Source of the DNA: Clostridium sp.
GTDB lineage: Bacteria > Bacillota > Clostridia > Lachnospirales > Lachnospiraceae
NCBI GenBank assembly: GCA_021770825.1
Contig: JAETQD010000006.1
Span: forward strand, 62,001 to 126,000
DNA: 64,000 bases
Direction of reading: 5' to 3'
The position numbers were made by a program, and so were the translations under genes. Numbering within the stretch: the stretch's first letter is position 1; every line of letters starts with the position of its first letter. Below are positions 32,774-42,543 of the stretch, one piece after another. The notes under the pieces were generated by a model. It was not told the DNA's origin and searched no databases. It saw only the letters and a list, made by a program, of their open reading frames with translations.

Positions 32774-34029
32774 GCAGATTGATGATTGTTGGATGCGGCG
32801 GCGTTGCTTCGGTGGCCATTCATAAGTGCTGCCAGAACAGTGAAGTATTTACGGATATTCTGATCGCCAGCAGAACCGTGGAGAAATGCGATGCCATCAA
32901 GGCAGAGCTGGAATCCAAAACAGCTACAAAAATTTCCACGGCAAAGGTGGACGCAGATAACGTGGATGAGCTTGTGGCTTTAATGGAAAGCTATAAGCCG
33001 GATGCGGTGCTCAATGTGGCCCTTCCCTACCAGGACCTGACCATCATGGACGCCTGCTTAAAGGCCGGAGTTCACTATATTGACACTGCCAATTACGAGC
33101 CGGAGGACACGGACGATCCTGCATGGCGGGCTGTTTATGAGAAACGCTGCAAGGAAGAGGGCTTCACTGCCTACTTCGACTATTCCTGGCAGTGGGCGTA
33201 TAAAGAAAAATTTGAGAAGGCAGGCATCATGGCTCTTCTGGGAACAGGCTTTGACCCTGGTGTTACCAGCGTGTTTACCGCTTATGCCTTAAAGCATTAT
33301 TTTGATGAAATCCATACCATTGATATTCTGGACTGCAACGGCGGCGACCATGGATATCCCTTCGCCACCAACTTTAACCCGGAGATCAACTTAAGAGAAG
33401 TTTCCGCCAACGGCTCTTACTGGGAAAACGGACACTGGGTGGAGACGAAGCCCATGGAGATCAAGAGAGAGTACCAGTTCCCCCAGGTGGGAAAGAAGGA
33501 CATGTATCTTCTGCACCATGAGGAGATTGAGGCACTGGCAAAAAATATCCCGGGCGTAAAGCGGATCCGTTTCTTTATGACCTTTGGACAGAGCTATTTG
33601 ACCCATATGAAGTGTCTGGAGAATGTGGGAATGCTGTCCACCTCTCCCATCGAATTTAACGGTCAGGAAATTGTTCCGATTCAGTTTTTAAAGGCCCTTC
33701 TTCCGGACCCGGCTTCCCTGGGACCGAGAACCGTTGGAAAGACCAACATCGGCTGTATCTTTACGGGTGTGAAGGACGGAAAAGAGAAGACCATTTATAT
33801 CTATAATGTGTGTGACCATCAGGAGTGCTACAAGGAAGTGGGCTCCCAGGCCGTTTCCTACACCACAGGCGTTCCGGCCATGATCGGCTCCATGATGGTG
33901 CTGACAGGAGCCTGGAGCGGCAAAGGCGTATTTAACGTGGAGGAGTTCGATCCCGATCCGTATATGGAGGCGCTTAATAAATGGGGACTTCCGTGGGTTG
34001 TGGACGAGAATCCCCAGACTGTGGAGTAA
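32770..34029 (+). CDS. Carboxynorspermidine / carboxyspermidine dehydrogenase (saccharopine dehydrogenase family)
   Basis: A 419-residue NAD(P)H enzyme with an N-terminal Rossmann fold (MIVGCGGVASVAIHKC) and the family's GTGFDPGVTSVFTAYAL and LDCNGGDHGYPFATNFNPEINLREVS segments. In this gene order it joins putrescine (or diaminopropane) with aspartate semialdehyde to give a carboxylated polyamine, which NspC then decarboxylates. This is the spermidine route found in many gut Firmicutes and in Vibrio. It overlaps speE by 4 bases and lies 3 bases before nspC. The call rests on the neighbourhood as much as on sequence, since lysine-pathway saccharopine dehydrogenases look similar. Confidence 0.9.
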   Translation: MSRLMIVGCGGVASVAIHKCCQNSEVFTDILIASRTVEKCDAIKAELESKTATKISTAKVDADNVDELVALMESYKPDAVLNVALPYQDLTIMDACLKAGVHYIDTANYEPEDTDDPAWRAVYEKRCKEEGFTAYFDYSWQWAYKEKFEKAGIMALLGTGFDPGVTSVFTAYALKHYFDEIHTIDILDCNGGDHGYPFATNFNPEINLREVSANGSYWENGHWVETKPMEIKREYQFPQVGKKDMYLLHHEEIEALAKNIPGVKRIRFFMTFGQSYLTHMKCLENVGMLSTSPIEFNGQEIVPIQFLKALLPDPASLGPRTVGKTNIGCIFTGVKDGKEKTIYIYNVCDHQECYKEVGSQAVSYTTGVPAMIGSMMVLTGAWSGKGVFNVEEFDPDPYMEALNKWGLPWVVDENPQTVE

Positions 34030-34032
34030 ACC

Positions 34033-35166
34033 ATGAAAATGCAGAATCTGCCCACGCCCTGCTATGTGATTGACGAGGGGAAATTAAGAAAAAATCTGGA
34101 GGTCCTGAAGGCCCTCAGGGAGGAGACCGGGTGCAGGATTCTTCTGGCCCAGAAGGCCTTTTCCTGTTTTTATGAGTATCCCATGATCGGAGAATATTTG
34201 GACGGCACCACGGCCAGCGGACTTTTTGAGGCAAGGCTCGGCCATGAGGAGATGGGAAAGGAGACCCATATCTTTGCTCCGGCCTTTAAGGAAGCGGAAT
34301 TTGGAGCCATCACTGACATCTGCAGCCATGTGGTGTTTAATTCCTTCACACAGCTTGAAAAGTTCTATAAAATCTGTGAGGAAAAGGGTGTCAGCGTGGG
34401 AATCCGGGTGAATCCCGAATGTTCCACCCAGGGAGATCACGCCATCTATGACCCCTGTGCGCCGGGCTCCAGACTGGGCGTGACGATGAAAAATTTCAAA
34501 GAGGAATGGCTTCCGAAGATTTCCGGCCTTCATTTCCATACCCTCTGTGAGCAGAATTCCGATGATCTGGAACGGACGCTTTTGGCGGTGGAGGAAAGGT
34601 TCGGGGCTTACTTACGGTCCGGCCATATCAAATGGCTCAACATGGGCGGCGGCCATCACATTACCAGGGCAGATTATGATCTGGATACCTTAAAACGGTG
34701 CATCCGCCGGATGCAGGATACCTACGGCGTGACCGTGTATCTGGAGCCGGGAGAGGCCGTGGCTTTAAATGCGGGATATCTGGTGACTGAGGTGATGGAT
34801 ATTGTGGAAAACGGCATAAAGACGCTGGTTCTGGATGCATCGGCCGCCTGCCATATGCCGGATGTGCTGGAAATGCCCTACCGGCCGCCCCTTGGGGATT
34901 CAGGGCTGCCTGGGGAAAAGCCCTATGAATACAGGCTTTCTTCCTGCACCTGCCTGGCCGGGGATGTGATTGGGGATTATTCGTTCGACCATGAAATCCA
35001 TGTGGGGGACCGGCTGTATTTTGAGGACATGGCCATCTACTCCATGGTGAAAAACAACACCTTCAACGGAATCTGCCTTCCGTCCATTGCCGTTTTGCAT
35101 GAGGACGGAGACTGCGATGTGATTAAGTCTTTCGGATATGAGGATTTTAAAATGCGGCTTTCCTAG
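34033..35166 (+). CDS. nspC: Carboxynorspermidine decarboxylase
   Basis: A 377-residue fold III PLP decarboxylase. It begins LPTPCYVIDEGKLRKNLEVL with the PLP-binding Lys in ILLAQKAFSCF. Also present are GIRVNPECSTQGDHAIYDPCAPGSRLGVT, SGLHFHTLCEQN, LNMGGGHHITRADYD, YLEPGEAVALNAGYL and the late CLAGDVIGDYSF with the active-site Cys. It converts carboxynorspermidine or carboxyspermidine to norspermidine or spermidine, completing the step begun by the preceding dehydrogenase. Three bases separate the two genes. Confidence 0.95.
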   Translation: MKMQNLPTPCYVIDEGKLRKNLEVLKALREETGCRILLAQKAFSCFYEYPMIGEYLDGTTASGLFEARLGHEEMGKETHIFAPAFKEAEFGAITDICSHVVFNSFTQLEKFYKICEEKGVSVGIRVNPECSTQGDHAIYDPCAPGSRLGVTMKNFKEEWLPKISGLHFHTLCEQNSDDLERTLLAVEERFGAYLRSGHIKWLNMGGGHHITRADYDLDTLKRCIRRMQDTYGVTVYLEPGEAVALNAGYLVTEVMDIVENGIKTLVLDASAACHMPDVLEMPYRPPLGDSGLPGEKPYEYRLSSCTCLAGDVIGDYSFDHEIHVGDRLYFEDMAIYSMVKNNTFNGICLPSIAVLHEDGDCDVIKSFGYEDFKMRLS

Positions 35167-35197
35167 GGTGGGCTGACAGTTTATTTTGGGAGCGGAT

Positions 35198-36358
35198 ATG
35201 GAAAAATACAGAACAGTTCCGGCAGGGGATGGATTTTTCATGCCGGGGGAATTTGAGCCCCATGCTGGGTGCATTATGATCTGGCCCAAACGGCCGGGAA
35301 GCTGGAATTTTGGGGCTGTAAAGGCCAGGGAGGCCTTCCGGCAGGTGGCCTGGGCCATCGCAGAGAGCGAACCTGTCTATATGCTGGCAGAGAGCGATGT
35401 GGCCCCCGGGGCCAGACGTATGCTTTCGGAAAAGAAAACGGCCTGCGGCATCCAGGTGCTTGAAATGGAGTCCGATGATGCCTGGGCCAGGGACGTGGCC
35501 CCCACCTTTGTGGTGAATGAAAACGGTGCTGTCCGCGGAATCGACTGGGAGTTTAATGCCTGGGGCGGTCATGTGGACGGTCTGTATGCTCACTGGGAAA
35601 AGGATGATCTGGTGGCCGGGCGGGTCTGTGAACGGCTGGGATACGGGTGCTATGAGGCCCATCCCTTTGTCCTGGAAGGCGGTTCCATCCACTCGGACGG
35701 AGAGGGGACCGTTCTGGTGACGGAGGCCTGCCTGCTCAGTGCCGGGCGGAATCCGGACCTTTCAAAGGCAGAGATTGAGGAACGGCTTAAGGCGTATCTG
35801 GGGGCAGAAAAGGTGATCTGGCTTCCCTGCGGCATTTATAATGATGAGACCAACGAGCATGTGGACAATATCTGTGCTTTTGTGAGACCCGGTGAAGTGG
35901 TACTGGCCTGGACCGATGAGCCGTCAGACCCCCAGTATGAGATGTCCCTCCGGTGTCTTAAGACCCTGGAGCAGGAACGGGATGCAAGGGGAAGGGCCAT
36001 AAAGGTCCATAGGCTCCCCATTCCGGCCCGCCCTGTATGTGTGGGGGAAGAGGACCTGAAGGGATATGAGTTCGAGCCGGGAGAAGATGTGAGAGAGGCC
36101 GGGGAACGGCTGGCGGCAAGTTATGTAAACTTTTACATTTCCAACGGCGGTGTCATTGTGCCGCAGTTTGGAGATGAGAATGATAAGCGGGCGGTGGAGA
36201 TTCTTTCCGGACTTTTTGGGGACAGGAAGGTGTACCCCATTGCGGCCAGGGAGATTTTGCTTGGCGGCGGAAATATCCACTGCATCACCCAGCAGATTCC
36301 GGCAGGGAGGAAGCCTTCGCCGGAGGGTCTAGGAAATTCCGGCAAAGGAGGAAAATAG
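35198..36358 (+). CDS. aguA: Agmatine deiminase
   Basis: A 386-residue pentein-fold enzyme that converts agmatine to N-carbamoylputrescine and ammonia. Motifs: [22 protein letters not shown] near the start, [58 protein letters not shown], and the catalytic Cys at the end in [14 protein letters not shown]. The ATG at 35198 is preferred over a TTG at 35186 because GGGAGCG just upstream fits a ribosome binding site. The next gene follows after 3 bases. Confidence 0.96.
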   Translation: MEKYRTVPAGDGFFMPGEFEPHAGCIMIWPKRPGSWNFGAVKAREAFRQVAWAIAESEPVYMLAESDVAPGARRMLSEKKTACGIQVLEMESDDAWARDVAPTFVVNENGAVRGIDWEFNAWGGHVDGLYAHWEKDDLVAGRVCERLGYGCYEAHPFVLEGGSIHSDGEGTVLVTEACLLSAGRNPDLSKAEIEERLKAYLGAEKVIWLPCGIYNDETNEHVDNICAFVRPGEVVLAWTDEPSDPQYEMSLRCLKTLEQERDARGRAIKVHRLPIPARPVCVGEEDLKGYEFEPGEDVREAGERLAASYVNFYISNGGVIVPQFGDENDKRAVEILSGLFGDRKVYPIAAREILLGGGNIHCITQQIPAGRKPSPEGLGNSGKGGK

Positions 36359-36361
36359 CCT

Positions 36362-37222
36362 ATGCGTTCAGTGACAGTGGCAGCGGTACAGATGCGCTGC
36401 ACCGATCAGGTGAAGGAAAACATTGCCAGGGCGGAAAGCCTGGTGAGGGAGGCGGCGAAGGAAGGCGCGCAGATCATCCTTCTGCCGGAGCTTTTTGAGC
36501 GGCGGTATTTCTGCCAGGAACGGCGGTATGAATATTATGCGTTTGCAAAGCCAGTGGAGGAAAACGATGCAGTCCGCCATTTTGCGGGGATTGCAAAGGA
36601 GCTTTCCGTAGTGCTTCCCATCAGTTTTTTTGAGCGGGATAAGAACCGGCTGTTTAATACGGTGGCTGTTTTGGATGCGGACGGAAGAAACCTTGGAGTT
36701 TACAGAAAGACCCATATCCCTGATGACCACTATTATCAGGAGAAGTTTTATTTTGTACCGGGAGATACGGGCTTTAAGGTTTTTAAAACCCGGTACGGAA
36801 CCATAGGCGTCGGCATCTGCTGGGATCAGTGGTTTCCGGAGACAGCCAGGGGTATGGCTGTGCAGGGAGCGGAACTCCTTTTTTATCCCACAGCCATCGG
36901 CAGCGAGCCCATTCTTTCCGTGGACAGCATGCCCCACTGGCGCAGATGTATGCAGGGCCATGCGGCCTGCAATTTGATGCCTGTGGTGGCCGCCAACCGG
37001 GTGGGGCTTGAGGAAGTGACCCCCTGTGCGGAAAATGGCGGCCAGAAGTCGGCCCTTCAGTTTTACGGCTCCTCCTTCATCACAGACGGAACCGGAGAGC
37101 TCCTTAAAACCATGGACCGCCAGTCGGAGGGCGTGATTCTTGCGGAATTTGACCTGGACGCTTTGGCAGCCGACCGCCTCTCCTGGGGCCTGTTCCGTGA
37201 CCGGAGGCCGGAGGTATATTAA
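36362..37222 (+). CDS. aguB: N-carbamoylputrescine amidase
   Basis: A 286-residue nitrilase-superfamily amidase giving putrescine, CO2 and ammonia from N-carbamoylputrescine. The catalytic triad is visible: Glu in ILLPELFERRYF, Lys in GVYRKTHIPDDHYYQEKFYF and Cys in GVGICWDQWFPETAR. GGAGG lies just upstream. It is the last gene of the operon, supplying putrescine to the aminopropylation steps encoded earlier. A hairpin follows 21 bases downstream. Confidence 0.96.
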   Translation: MRSVTVAAVQMRCTDQVKENIARAESLVREAAKEGAQIILLPELFERRYFCQERRYEYYAFAKPVEENDAVRHFAGIAKELSVVLPISFFERDKNRLFNTVAVLDADGRNLGVYRKTHIPDDHYYQEKFYFVPGDTGFKVFKTRYGTIGVGICWDQWFPETARGMAVQGAELLFYPTAIGSEPILSVDSMPHWRRCMQGHAACNLMPVVAANRVGLEEVTPCAENGGQKSALQFYGSSFITDGTGELLKTMDRQSEGVILAEFDLDALAADRLSWGLFRDRRPEVY

Positions 37223-37243
37223 AGACTTATAAGAAACGCGTTT

Positions 37244-37264
37244 GGGGCAGTCTTTGACTGCCCC
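37244..37264 (+). terminator. Hairpin ending the polyamine operon
   Basis: A perfect 9-bp stem, GGGGCAGTC/GACTGCCCC, with a TTT loop and a weak T-tail (TTAAAT). The following 500 bases up to leuB contain only a gene remnant and a promoter. Confidence 0.65.
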
Positions 37265-37450
37265 TTAAATTCTTTCCTTTCCATATTGACAAGAGCACCC
37301 AAATGAAATATACTGAATCCAATTCTCCGGAATTCTGTTCCGGAAGCAAGCCAATCTGTTGGTCTGTGAATTCTCACAAAAATCCATGTCTGTTATGAAT
37401 GTGCGGAGGTGATGCCTTTGAATGCTGGTTCCTTTTAGTATCGGACACAC

Positions 37451-37624
37451 TTGTGGGTGCAGAATGTAGAGACTATAATTAGGAGAGAGGGATTTGCAAA
37501 GGGCGAAAATCGTCTGGGGAAGCTGATTTTGTCTTTGCTGGCGGATAAGCGGCATGGAGATCTGGAGCGGGCATCGAAGGATGGGGAGTACCGGAAATCC
37601 CTGTATCAGGAATACGGCATTTGA
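37451..37624 (+). pseudogene. Remnant: C-terminal tail of a Lachnospiraceae Rpn-type / PD-(D/E)XK family protein
   Basis: The frame ending at TGA 37622-37624 reads GFAKGENRLGKLILSLLADK, then RHGDLERASKDGEYRKSLYQEYGI. This helical tail is, from memory, the type that closes many Rpn-like putative transposases and short uncharacterised proteins of Lachnospiraceae. Nothing upstream in any frame supplies the catalytic domain, so only the tail survives. A GGAGAG lies just before the conserved part, so a short product cannot be excluded. Confidence 0.5.
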
Positions 37625-37681
37625 TAACTTGCAGTTATGGAAAAAATAGAAAACATGTATGGTTTGGCAGGGCGGTTATGA

Positions 37682-37710
37682 TTGAAAAAAGCGATGGGAT
37701 ACGTTAAGAT
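37682..37710 (+). promoter_or_regulatory. Promoter of leuB
   Basis: TTGAAA (37682-37687), 17 bases, TAAGAT (37705-37710), about 60 bases before the leuB start codon. Confidence 0.55.
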
Positions 37711-37769
37711 GAATAATAAAGTGAGGCCGGATGCGGTCATTTTATTTGGAAATTAACGGAGGTTATGGG

Positions 37770-38852
37770 ATGGAATACAGAATTGCTGCCATTTCCGGTG
37801 ACGGAATCGGACCGGAGATTGTGAGAGAAGCGAAAAAGGTGCTGGACCGTGTGGGTGCAGTATATGGGCATACGTTTCATTATGAGGATGTTTTAATGGG
37901 AGGAATTTCCATTGATACCTACGGCGTGCCCCTTACGGATGAGGCTTTGGAAACTGCCAGAAAGAGCGATTCCGTTCTTTTGGGCGCTGTGGGAGGAAAT
38001 GTGGGAAATTCCCGCTGGTATGACGTAGCTCCCAACTTAAGACCGGAGGCTGGCCTTTTGGCCATCCGCAAGGGACTGAACCTGTTTGCCAATATCCGCC
38101 CGGCCTATCTTTACGATGGGCTTCATGAAGCCTGCCCCTTAAAGAAAGAAATCATCGGCGATGGCTTCGATATGGTAATTGTGAGGGAGCTGACCGGAGG
38201 TCTGTATTTCGGTGAACGCCATACCGAAGAGGTAGGCGGCGTAATGCAGGCAACCGATACCCTGGTTTACAATGAGAATGAAATCCGCCGGGTGGCTGTG
38301 AAGGCCTTTGATATTGCCATGAAGAGAAAGAAAAAGGTCACAAGCGTGGATAAGGCCAATGTGCTGGATTCCTCCAGACTTTGGAGAAAGGTGGTGGCCG
38401 AGGTGGCCGGGGAGTATCCGGAGGTGACGCTGGAGAATATGCTGGTGGATAACTGTGCCATGCAGCTTGTGATGAATCCCGGCCAGTTCGATGTGATTCT
38501 TACGGAAAATATGTTTGGCGACATTTTGTCCGATGAGGCCAGCATGATCACAGGTTCCATCGGAATGCTGTCCTCTGCAAGCCTCAATGAAGGAAAATTC
38601 GGTCTCTATGAGCCCAGCCATGGCTCCGCTCCGGATATTGCAGGAAAGGGAATTGCAAACCCCATCGCCACCATTCTGTCGGCTGCCATGATGCTTCGCT
38701 TCTCCTTTGATCTGGATAAGGAAGCCGATGCCGTGGAGAATGCCGTGCGGAAAGTGCTTGCTGATGGATACAGAACCGTGGACATCATGGCCGAGGGAAT
38801 GACAGAGGTTGGAACCACCCAGATGGGCGATTTGATCTGTGAGAGAATATAA
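37770..38852 (+). CDS. leuB: 3-isopropylmalate dehydrogenase
   Basis: A 360-residue beta-decarboxylating dehydrogenase. It has [17 protein letters not shown] at the start and [25 protein letters not shown], in which the Arg residues and the LLAIRK pattern are those of LeuB rather than isocitrate dehydrogenase. [16 protein letters not shown] and [33 protein letters not shown] supply the metal Asp residues, and [18 protein letters not shown] the NAD site. It catalyses oxidation and decarboxylation of 3-isopropylmalate in leucine synthesis. No leuA, leuC or leuD is adjacent, which is unusual. Start 37770 follows GGAGGTTAT. Confidence 0.94.
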   Translation: MEYRIAAISGDGIGPEIVREAKKVLDRVGAVYGHTFHYEDVLMGGISIDTYGVPLTDEALETARKSDSVLLGAVGGNVGNSRWYDVAPNLRPEAGLLAIRKGLNLFANIRPAYLYDGLHEACPLKKEIIGDGFDMVIVRELTGGLYFGERHTEEVGGVMQATDTLVYNENEIRRVAVKAFDIAMKRKKKVTSVDKANVLDSSRLWRKVVAEVAGEYPEVTLENMLVDNCAMQLVMNPGQFDVILTENMFGDILSDEASMITGSIGMLSSASLNEGKFGLYEPSHGSAPDIAGKGIANPIATILSAAMMLRFSFDLDKEADAVENAVRKVLADGYRTVDIMAEGMTEVGTTQMGDLICERI

Positions 38853-38870
38853 TAACTGAAAAAAGAGTAT

Positions 38871-38908
38871 AAAAAATGCAGGAATCTCTCAAATTCCTGC
38901 ATTTTTTT
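38871..38908 (+). terminator. Terminator after leuB
   Basis: AAAAAATGCAGGAAT pairs with ATTCCTGCATTTTTT over a 7-base loop. Confidence 0.9.
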
Positions 38909-38973
38909 ATTGATTTGCAATATTGATTGTGATAGGATAGACGAAATCAAAAAAAATAAGGGAGGAAACAGGT

Positions 38974-40068
38974 ATGAGCAGAGTGTATAATTTTTCGGCC
39001 GGTCCGGCCGTTCTTCCGGAAGAGGTATTAAAAGAGGCGGCAGCAGAAATGCTTGATTATAATGGAACCGGTATGTCAGTGATGGAAATGAGCCACCGCT
39101 CAAGGGCCTTTGAAGAGATTATCGAGACTGCCGAGCAGGATTTGAGAGATCTGATGGGAATTCCGGGCCAGTATAAGGTTTTGTTTTTACAGGGCGGCGC
39201 CCACCAGCAGTTTGCGGCGGTTCCTTTAAACCTGATGAAAAACCGTGTGGGAGACTATATTATCACAGGACAGTGGGCCAAAAAGGCATGGAAAGAAGCA
39301 AAGCTTTACGGAACTGCCAATGTTCTGGCATCCAGCGAGGATAAAAATTTCAGCTACATCCCGGACTGCTCGGATCTTCCCGTGGATGAGAAGGCAGATT
39401 ATGTTTACATCTGTGAAAATAACACCATCTATGGCACCAAATACCACACACTCCCCAATACCAAGGGAAAAATCCTTGTATCGGATGTCTCTTCCTGTTT
39501 CCTTTCTGAACCCATGGACGTGACAAAATACGGCCTGATTTATGGCGGCGTCCAGAAAAACATCGGTCCGGCCGGAGTGGTCATTGTAATTATCCGGGAA
39601 GACCTTCTTAACGATGATGTGCTGCCGGAGACCCCTACGATTCTCCGTTATAAGGTCCAGGCAGATGCCAACTCCCTCTACAATACGCCTCCATGCTATG
39701 GAATTTATATCTGCGGCAAGGTATTTAAGTGGCTGAAAAAGCAGGGCGGTTTAAGTGCCATGAAGGAGATCAATGAGCGGAAGGCAAAAATACTTTACGA
39801 TTATCTGGATTCCAGCGCCATGTTCCGTGGGACGGTCAGAAAGGAAGACCGATCTCTTATGAATGTTCCGTTTGTGACAGGAGATAAGGAGATGGATGCC
39901 TTGTTTGTGAAGGAGGCAGAGGCCAGGGGATTCGTGAACTTAAAAGGCCACCGCACCGTGGGCGGCATGAGGGCCAGCATTTATAACGCCATGCCGGAGG
40001 AAGGCGTCAGAAAATTAAAGGAGTTTATGGAGGAATTTGAACGGAGCCATGGAAAGGGGGAGGCGTAA
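38974..40068 (+). CDS. serC: Phosphoserine aminotransferase
   Basis: A 364-residue class V aminotransferase forming phosphoserine from phosphohydroxypyruvate. It opens with MSRVYNFSAGPAVLPEEVLKEA. QGGAHQQFAAVP binds PLP phosphate, SDVSSCFLSEPMD holds the cofactor Asp, and the PLP Lys is in YGGVQKNIGPAGV. The end carries GFVNLKGHRTVGGMRASIYNAMP with its substrate-binding Arg residues. It is the first gene of serC-serA-DUF1015; serA starts two bases after its stop. Confidence 0.97.
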   Translation: MSRVYNFSAGPAVLPEEVLKEAAAEMLDYNGTGMSVMEMSHRSRAFEEIIETAEQDLRDLMGIPGQYKVLFLQGGAHQQFAAVPLNLMKNRVGDYIITGQWAKKAWKEAKLYGTANVLASSEDKNFSYIPDCSDLPVDEKADYVYICENNTIYGTKYHTLPNTKGKILVSDVSSCFLSEPMDVTKYGLIYGGVQKNIGPAGVVIVIIREDLLNDDVLPETPTILRYKVQADANSLYNTPPCYGIYICGKVFKWLKKQGGLSAMKEINERKAKILYDYLDSSAMFRGTVRKEDRSLMNVPFVTGDKEMDALFVKEAEARGFVNLKGHRTVGGMRASIYNAMPEEGVRKLKEFMEEFERSHGKGEA

Positions 40069-40070
40069 GT

Positions 40071-41234
40071 ATGAGAAGAATATGCTGTTTAAATCCCATT
40101 TCCAGCCATGGACTGGACTGCCTCACAAAGGAATATGAGCTGACAAAGGAGATGGAGGAAGCGGAGGGCGTTCTTGTGCGGAGTGCCTCCATGAACGGAA
40201 TGGAGCTTCCCAAAAATCTTCTGGCGGTGGCCAGAGCCGGAGCCGGTGTCAATAACATTCCTCTGGATGCATGTGCGAAAAAGGGCATTGTGGTATTCAA
40301 TACGCCGGGAGCCAACAAAAACGGCGTGAAGGAGCTGGTAATTGCGGGACTTCTTCTGGCTTCCAGGGATATTATCGGAGGCGTGGAGTGGTGCCGGGCC
40401 CAGACAGGGGCGGATATGGCCCAGAAGGTGGAAAAAGGAAAGAAGGCCTTTGCAGGATGCGAAATCAAAGGAAAAAAGCTTGGGGTCATCGGCCTCGGGG
40501 CCATTGGCTGTGAGGTGGCCAATGCAGCCTGTGATCTGGGAATGGAGGTTTATGGATATGACCCGTTTATCTCCGTCAACGCCGCCTGGATGCTGTCCCG
40601 GTCCGTAAAGCATATCATGGATGCCGATACTATTTACAGGGAATGCGACTATATTACGGTCCATGTGCCTCTGTTAGATTCCACAAAGCATATGATTTCC
40701 AAAGAAATCTTGGATAAGATGAAGGATGGAGCTGTGATTTTAAACTTTGCCAGAGATCTTTTGGTGGATGATGATGCCATGGAGACCGCTTTAAAGGACG
40801 GAAAGGTGAAAAAATACATCACAGATTTCCCCAATGAGAAGACATCAGCCATGGACGGCGTGATTGCCATTCCCCATCTGGGGGCTTCCACAGAGGAATC
40901 AGAGGATAACTGCGCGGTGATGGCGGTGAAGGAGCTGCGGGATTATCTGGAAAACGGAACCATAAAAAACTCTGTCAATTATCCGGAGTGCAGTATGGGA
41001 GTCTGTACGGAGTGTGCAAGAATCGCCCTTCTCCATGCCAATGTCCCCAACATGATCGGCCAGATCACGGCAATTCTTGCGGCGGAAGGATTAAACATTG
41101 CCAACATGGTGAATAAAAGCAGGGATACTTACGCATATACACTTCTGGATTTGGAAACCTCGGTGAAGGCGGAGGCCGTGGATATGCTTAAAAACATCCG
41201 GGGAATGTATAAGGTGAGAGTGATCAAAGGATAA
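40071..41234 (+). CDS. serA: D-3-phosphoglycerate dehydrogenase
   Basis: A 387-residue NAD-dependent enzyme that starts serine synthesis. The catalytic and Rossmann domains show GAGVNNIPLDACAKKGIVVFNTPGANKNGVKEL, KLGVIGLGAIGCEVANAA and ITVHVPLLDSTKHMI. The catalytic His is in AIPHLGASTEESEDN. The C-terminal ACT domain (about residues 315-387, HANVPNMIGQITAILAAEGLNIANMVNKS) is the site of serine feedback in related enzymes. It begins two bases after serC. Confidence 0.96.
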   Translation: MRRICCLNPISSHGLDCLTKEYELTKEMEEAEGVLVRSASMNGMELPKNLLAVARAGAGVNNIPLDACAKKGIVVFNTPGANKNGVKELVIAGLLLASRDIIGGVEWCRAQTGADMAQKVEKGKKAFAGCEIKGKKLGVIGLGAIGCEVANAACDLGMEVYGYDPFISVNAAWMLSRSVKHIMDADTIYRECDYITVHVPLLDSTKHMISKEILDKMKDGAVILNFARDLLVDDDAMETALKDGKVKKYITDFPNEKTSAMDGVIAIPHLGASTEESEDNCAVMAVKELRDYLENGTIKNSVNYPECSMGVCTECARIALLHANVPNMIGQITAILAAEGLNIANMVNKSRDTYAYTLLDLETSVKAEAVDMLKNIRGMYKVRVIKG

Positions 41235-41248
41235 GAGGAGGAAAAAGG

Positions 41249-42490
41249 ATGGCTGTGGTAAAACCGTTTGTATGTGTTCGTCCCGCCAAAGATCTGGTAT
41301 CTCAGGTGGCGGCCCTGCCCTATGATGTATATGACAGAAAGGAAGCTGGGCAGGAGGTGAAAAAGAATCCCCTGTCCTTTCTGGCCATCGACAGGCCGGA
41401 CACATTTTTTCCTGACACAGTGGGAAGCTATGAGCCATGTGTCTATGAAAAGGCCCGTGAACTTTATGAGGAGCGGCTTTCAGACGGGACTTTTCGGAAG
41501 GAACAAAGACCGGCATTCTATCTTTACGAGCTGACCATGGACGGCCGTTCCCAGACGGGAATTGTGGCATGCTCATCGGTTGACGATTATTTAAACAATG
41601 TGATTAAAAAGCACGAAAACACCAGAGAGGAAAAGGAGCAGGACAGAATTACCCATATTGATGCCTTAAACGCCCAGACAGGGCCGATTTTCCTCACTTA
41701 CCGCCCGGTAAAACGGCTGAAGGAGCTGGTGGAGCTGGAGAAAAAAACAGAGCCGCTTTATGATTTTGTGTCAGAGGACGGAATCGGGCACAGGGTCTGG
41801 AGGGTGGAAAATACAGCCTGGGAACAGGAGATGGAAAAAGAATTTGCAAAGCTTCCTGCCACATATATTGCAGACGGCCATCACCGGGCGGCATCGGCGG
41901 TGAAGGTGGCCTTAAAGCGAAGAGAGCAGTATCCGGACCAGGGAGCTGATGCGGAGTTTAATTTTTTCCTGTCGGTACTTTTCCCCTCCGATGAGCTCAT
42001 GATTCTTCCCTATAACCGGGTGGTGAAGGATTTAAACGGCCGTTCTCCAAAGGAATTCCTGGAAGAAATCTCCAGTGACTTCCATGTGAAGGAACTGGGA
42101 ACAAAAGCCTTTTCGCCGGGGAGGAAAGGCAGTTTTGGCATGTACCTGGGCGGAATCTGGTATGAGCTTTCCATAAAAGACGGGCTTACACCAAAGGACC
42201 CGGTGGGGGCGTTGGACGTATCCATTCTCCAGGACCGCCTGCTGGGGCCGGTGCTTGGAATCGGAGACCCGAGAACGGATAAACGGATTGACTTTGTGGG
42301 AGGAATCCGGGGACTTTCCGAGCTGGAGCGGAGGGTGAATTGTGATATGCAGGTGGCTTTTTCCATGTATCCCACCTCCATGGAGGAGCTGCTTTCAGTG
42401 GCAGACGCAGGACTCCTTATGCCGCCCAAATCCACATGGTTTGAGCCGAAGCTGCGGAGCGGAATTTTTATCCATCAGTTAAAAGAATAA
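41249..42490 (+). CDS. DUF1015 family protein (in serine operon)
   Basis: A 413-residue protein of the DUF1015 family. It begins MAVVKPFVCVRPAKDLVSQVAALPYDVYDRKEA and carries the conserved ITHIDALNAQTGPIFLTY and the ATYIADGHHRAASAVKVAL segment with paired His. In clostridia and some archaea DUF1015 genes often follow serC-serA. Family members of this kind have been connected with serine kinase activity (SerK, which links free serine to phosphoserine), so a role in serine metabolism is plausible but not shown by sequence alone. It starts 14 bases after serA with AAGAGGAGG upstream. Confidence 0.88.
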   Translation: MAVVKPFVCVRPAKDLVSQVAALPYDVYDRKEAGQEVKKNPLSFLAIDRPDTFFPDTVGSYEPCVYEKARELYEERLSDGTFRKEQRPAFYLYELTMDGRSQTGIVACSSVDDYLNNVIKKHENTREEKEQDRITHIDALNAQTGPIFLTYRPVKRLKELVELEKKTEPLYDFVSEDGIGHRVWRVENTAWEQEMEKEFAKLPATYIADGHHRAASAVKVALKRREQYPDQGADAEFNFFLSVLFPSDELMILPYNRVVKDLNGRSPKEFLEEISSDFHVKELGTKAFSPGRKGSFGMYLGGIWYELSIKDGLTPKDPVGALDVSILQDRLLGPVLGIGDPRTDKRIDFVGGIRGLSELERRVNCDMQVAFSMYPTSMEELLSVADAGLLMPPKSTWFEPKLRSGIFIHQLKE

Positions 42491-42543
42491 GACAGAGAGG
42501 TTTTTGCATACAATGTACCCAGAACACAGATGCGAGGTGCCGT

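Noticed and set aside
37265..37555. A minus-strand frame of 96 codons in the aguB-leuB gap
   Set aside because: No ribosome binding site and no pattern, and the opposite strand carries the recognisable Rpn-type tail.
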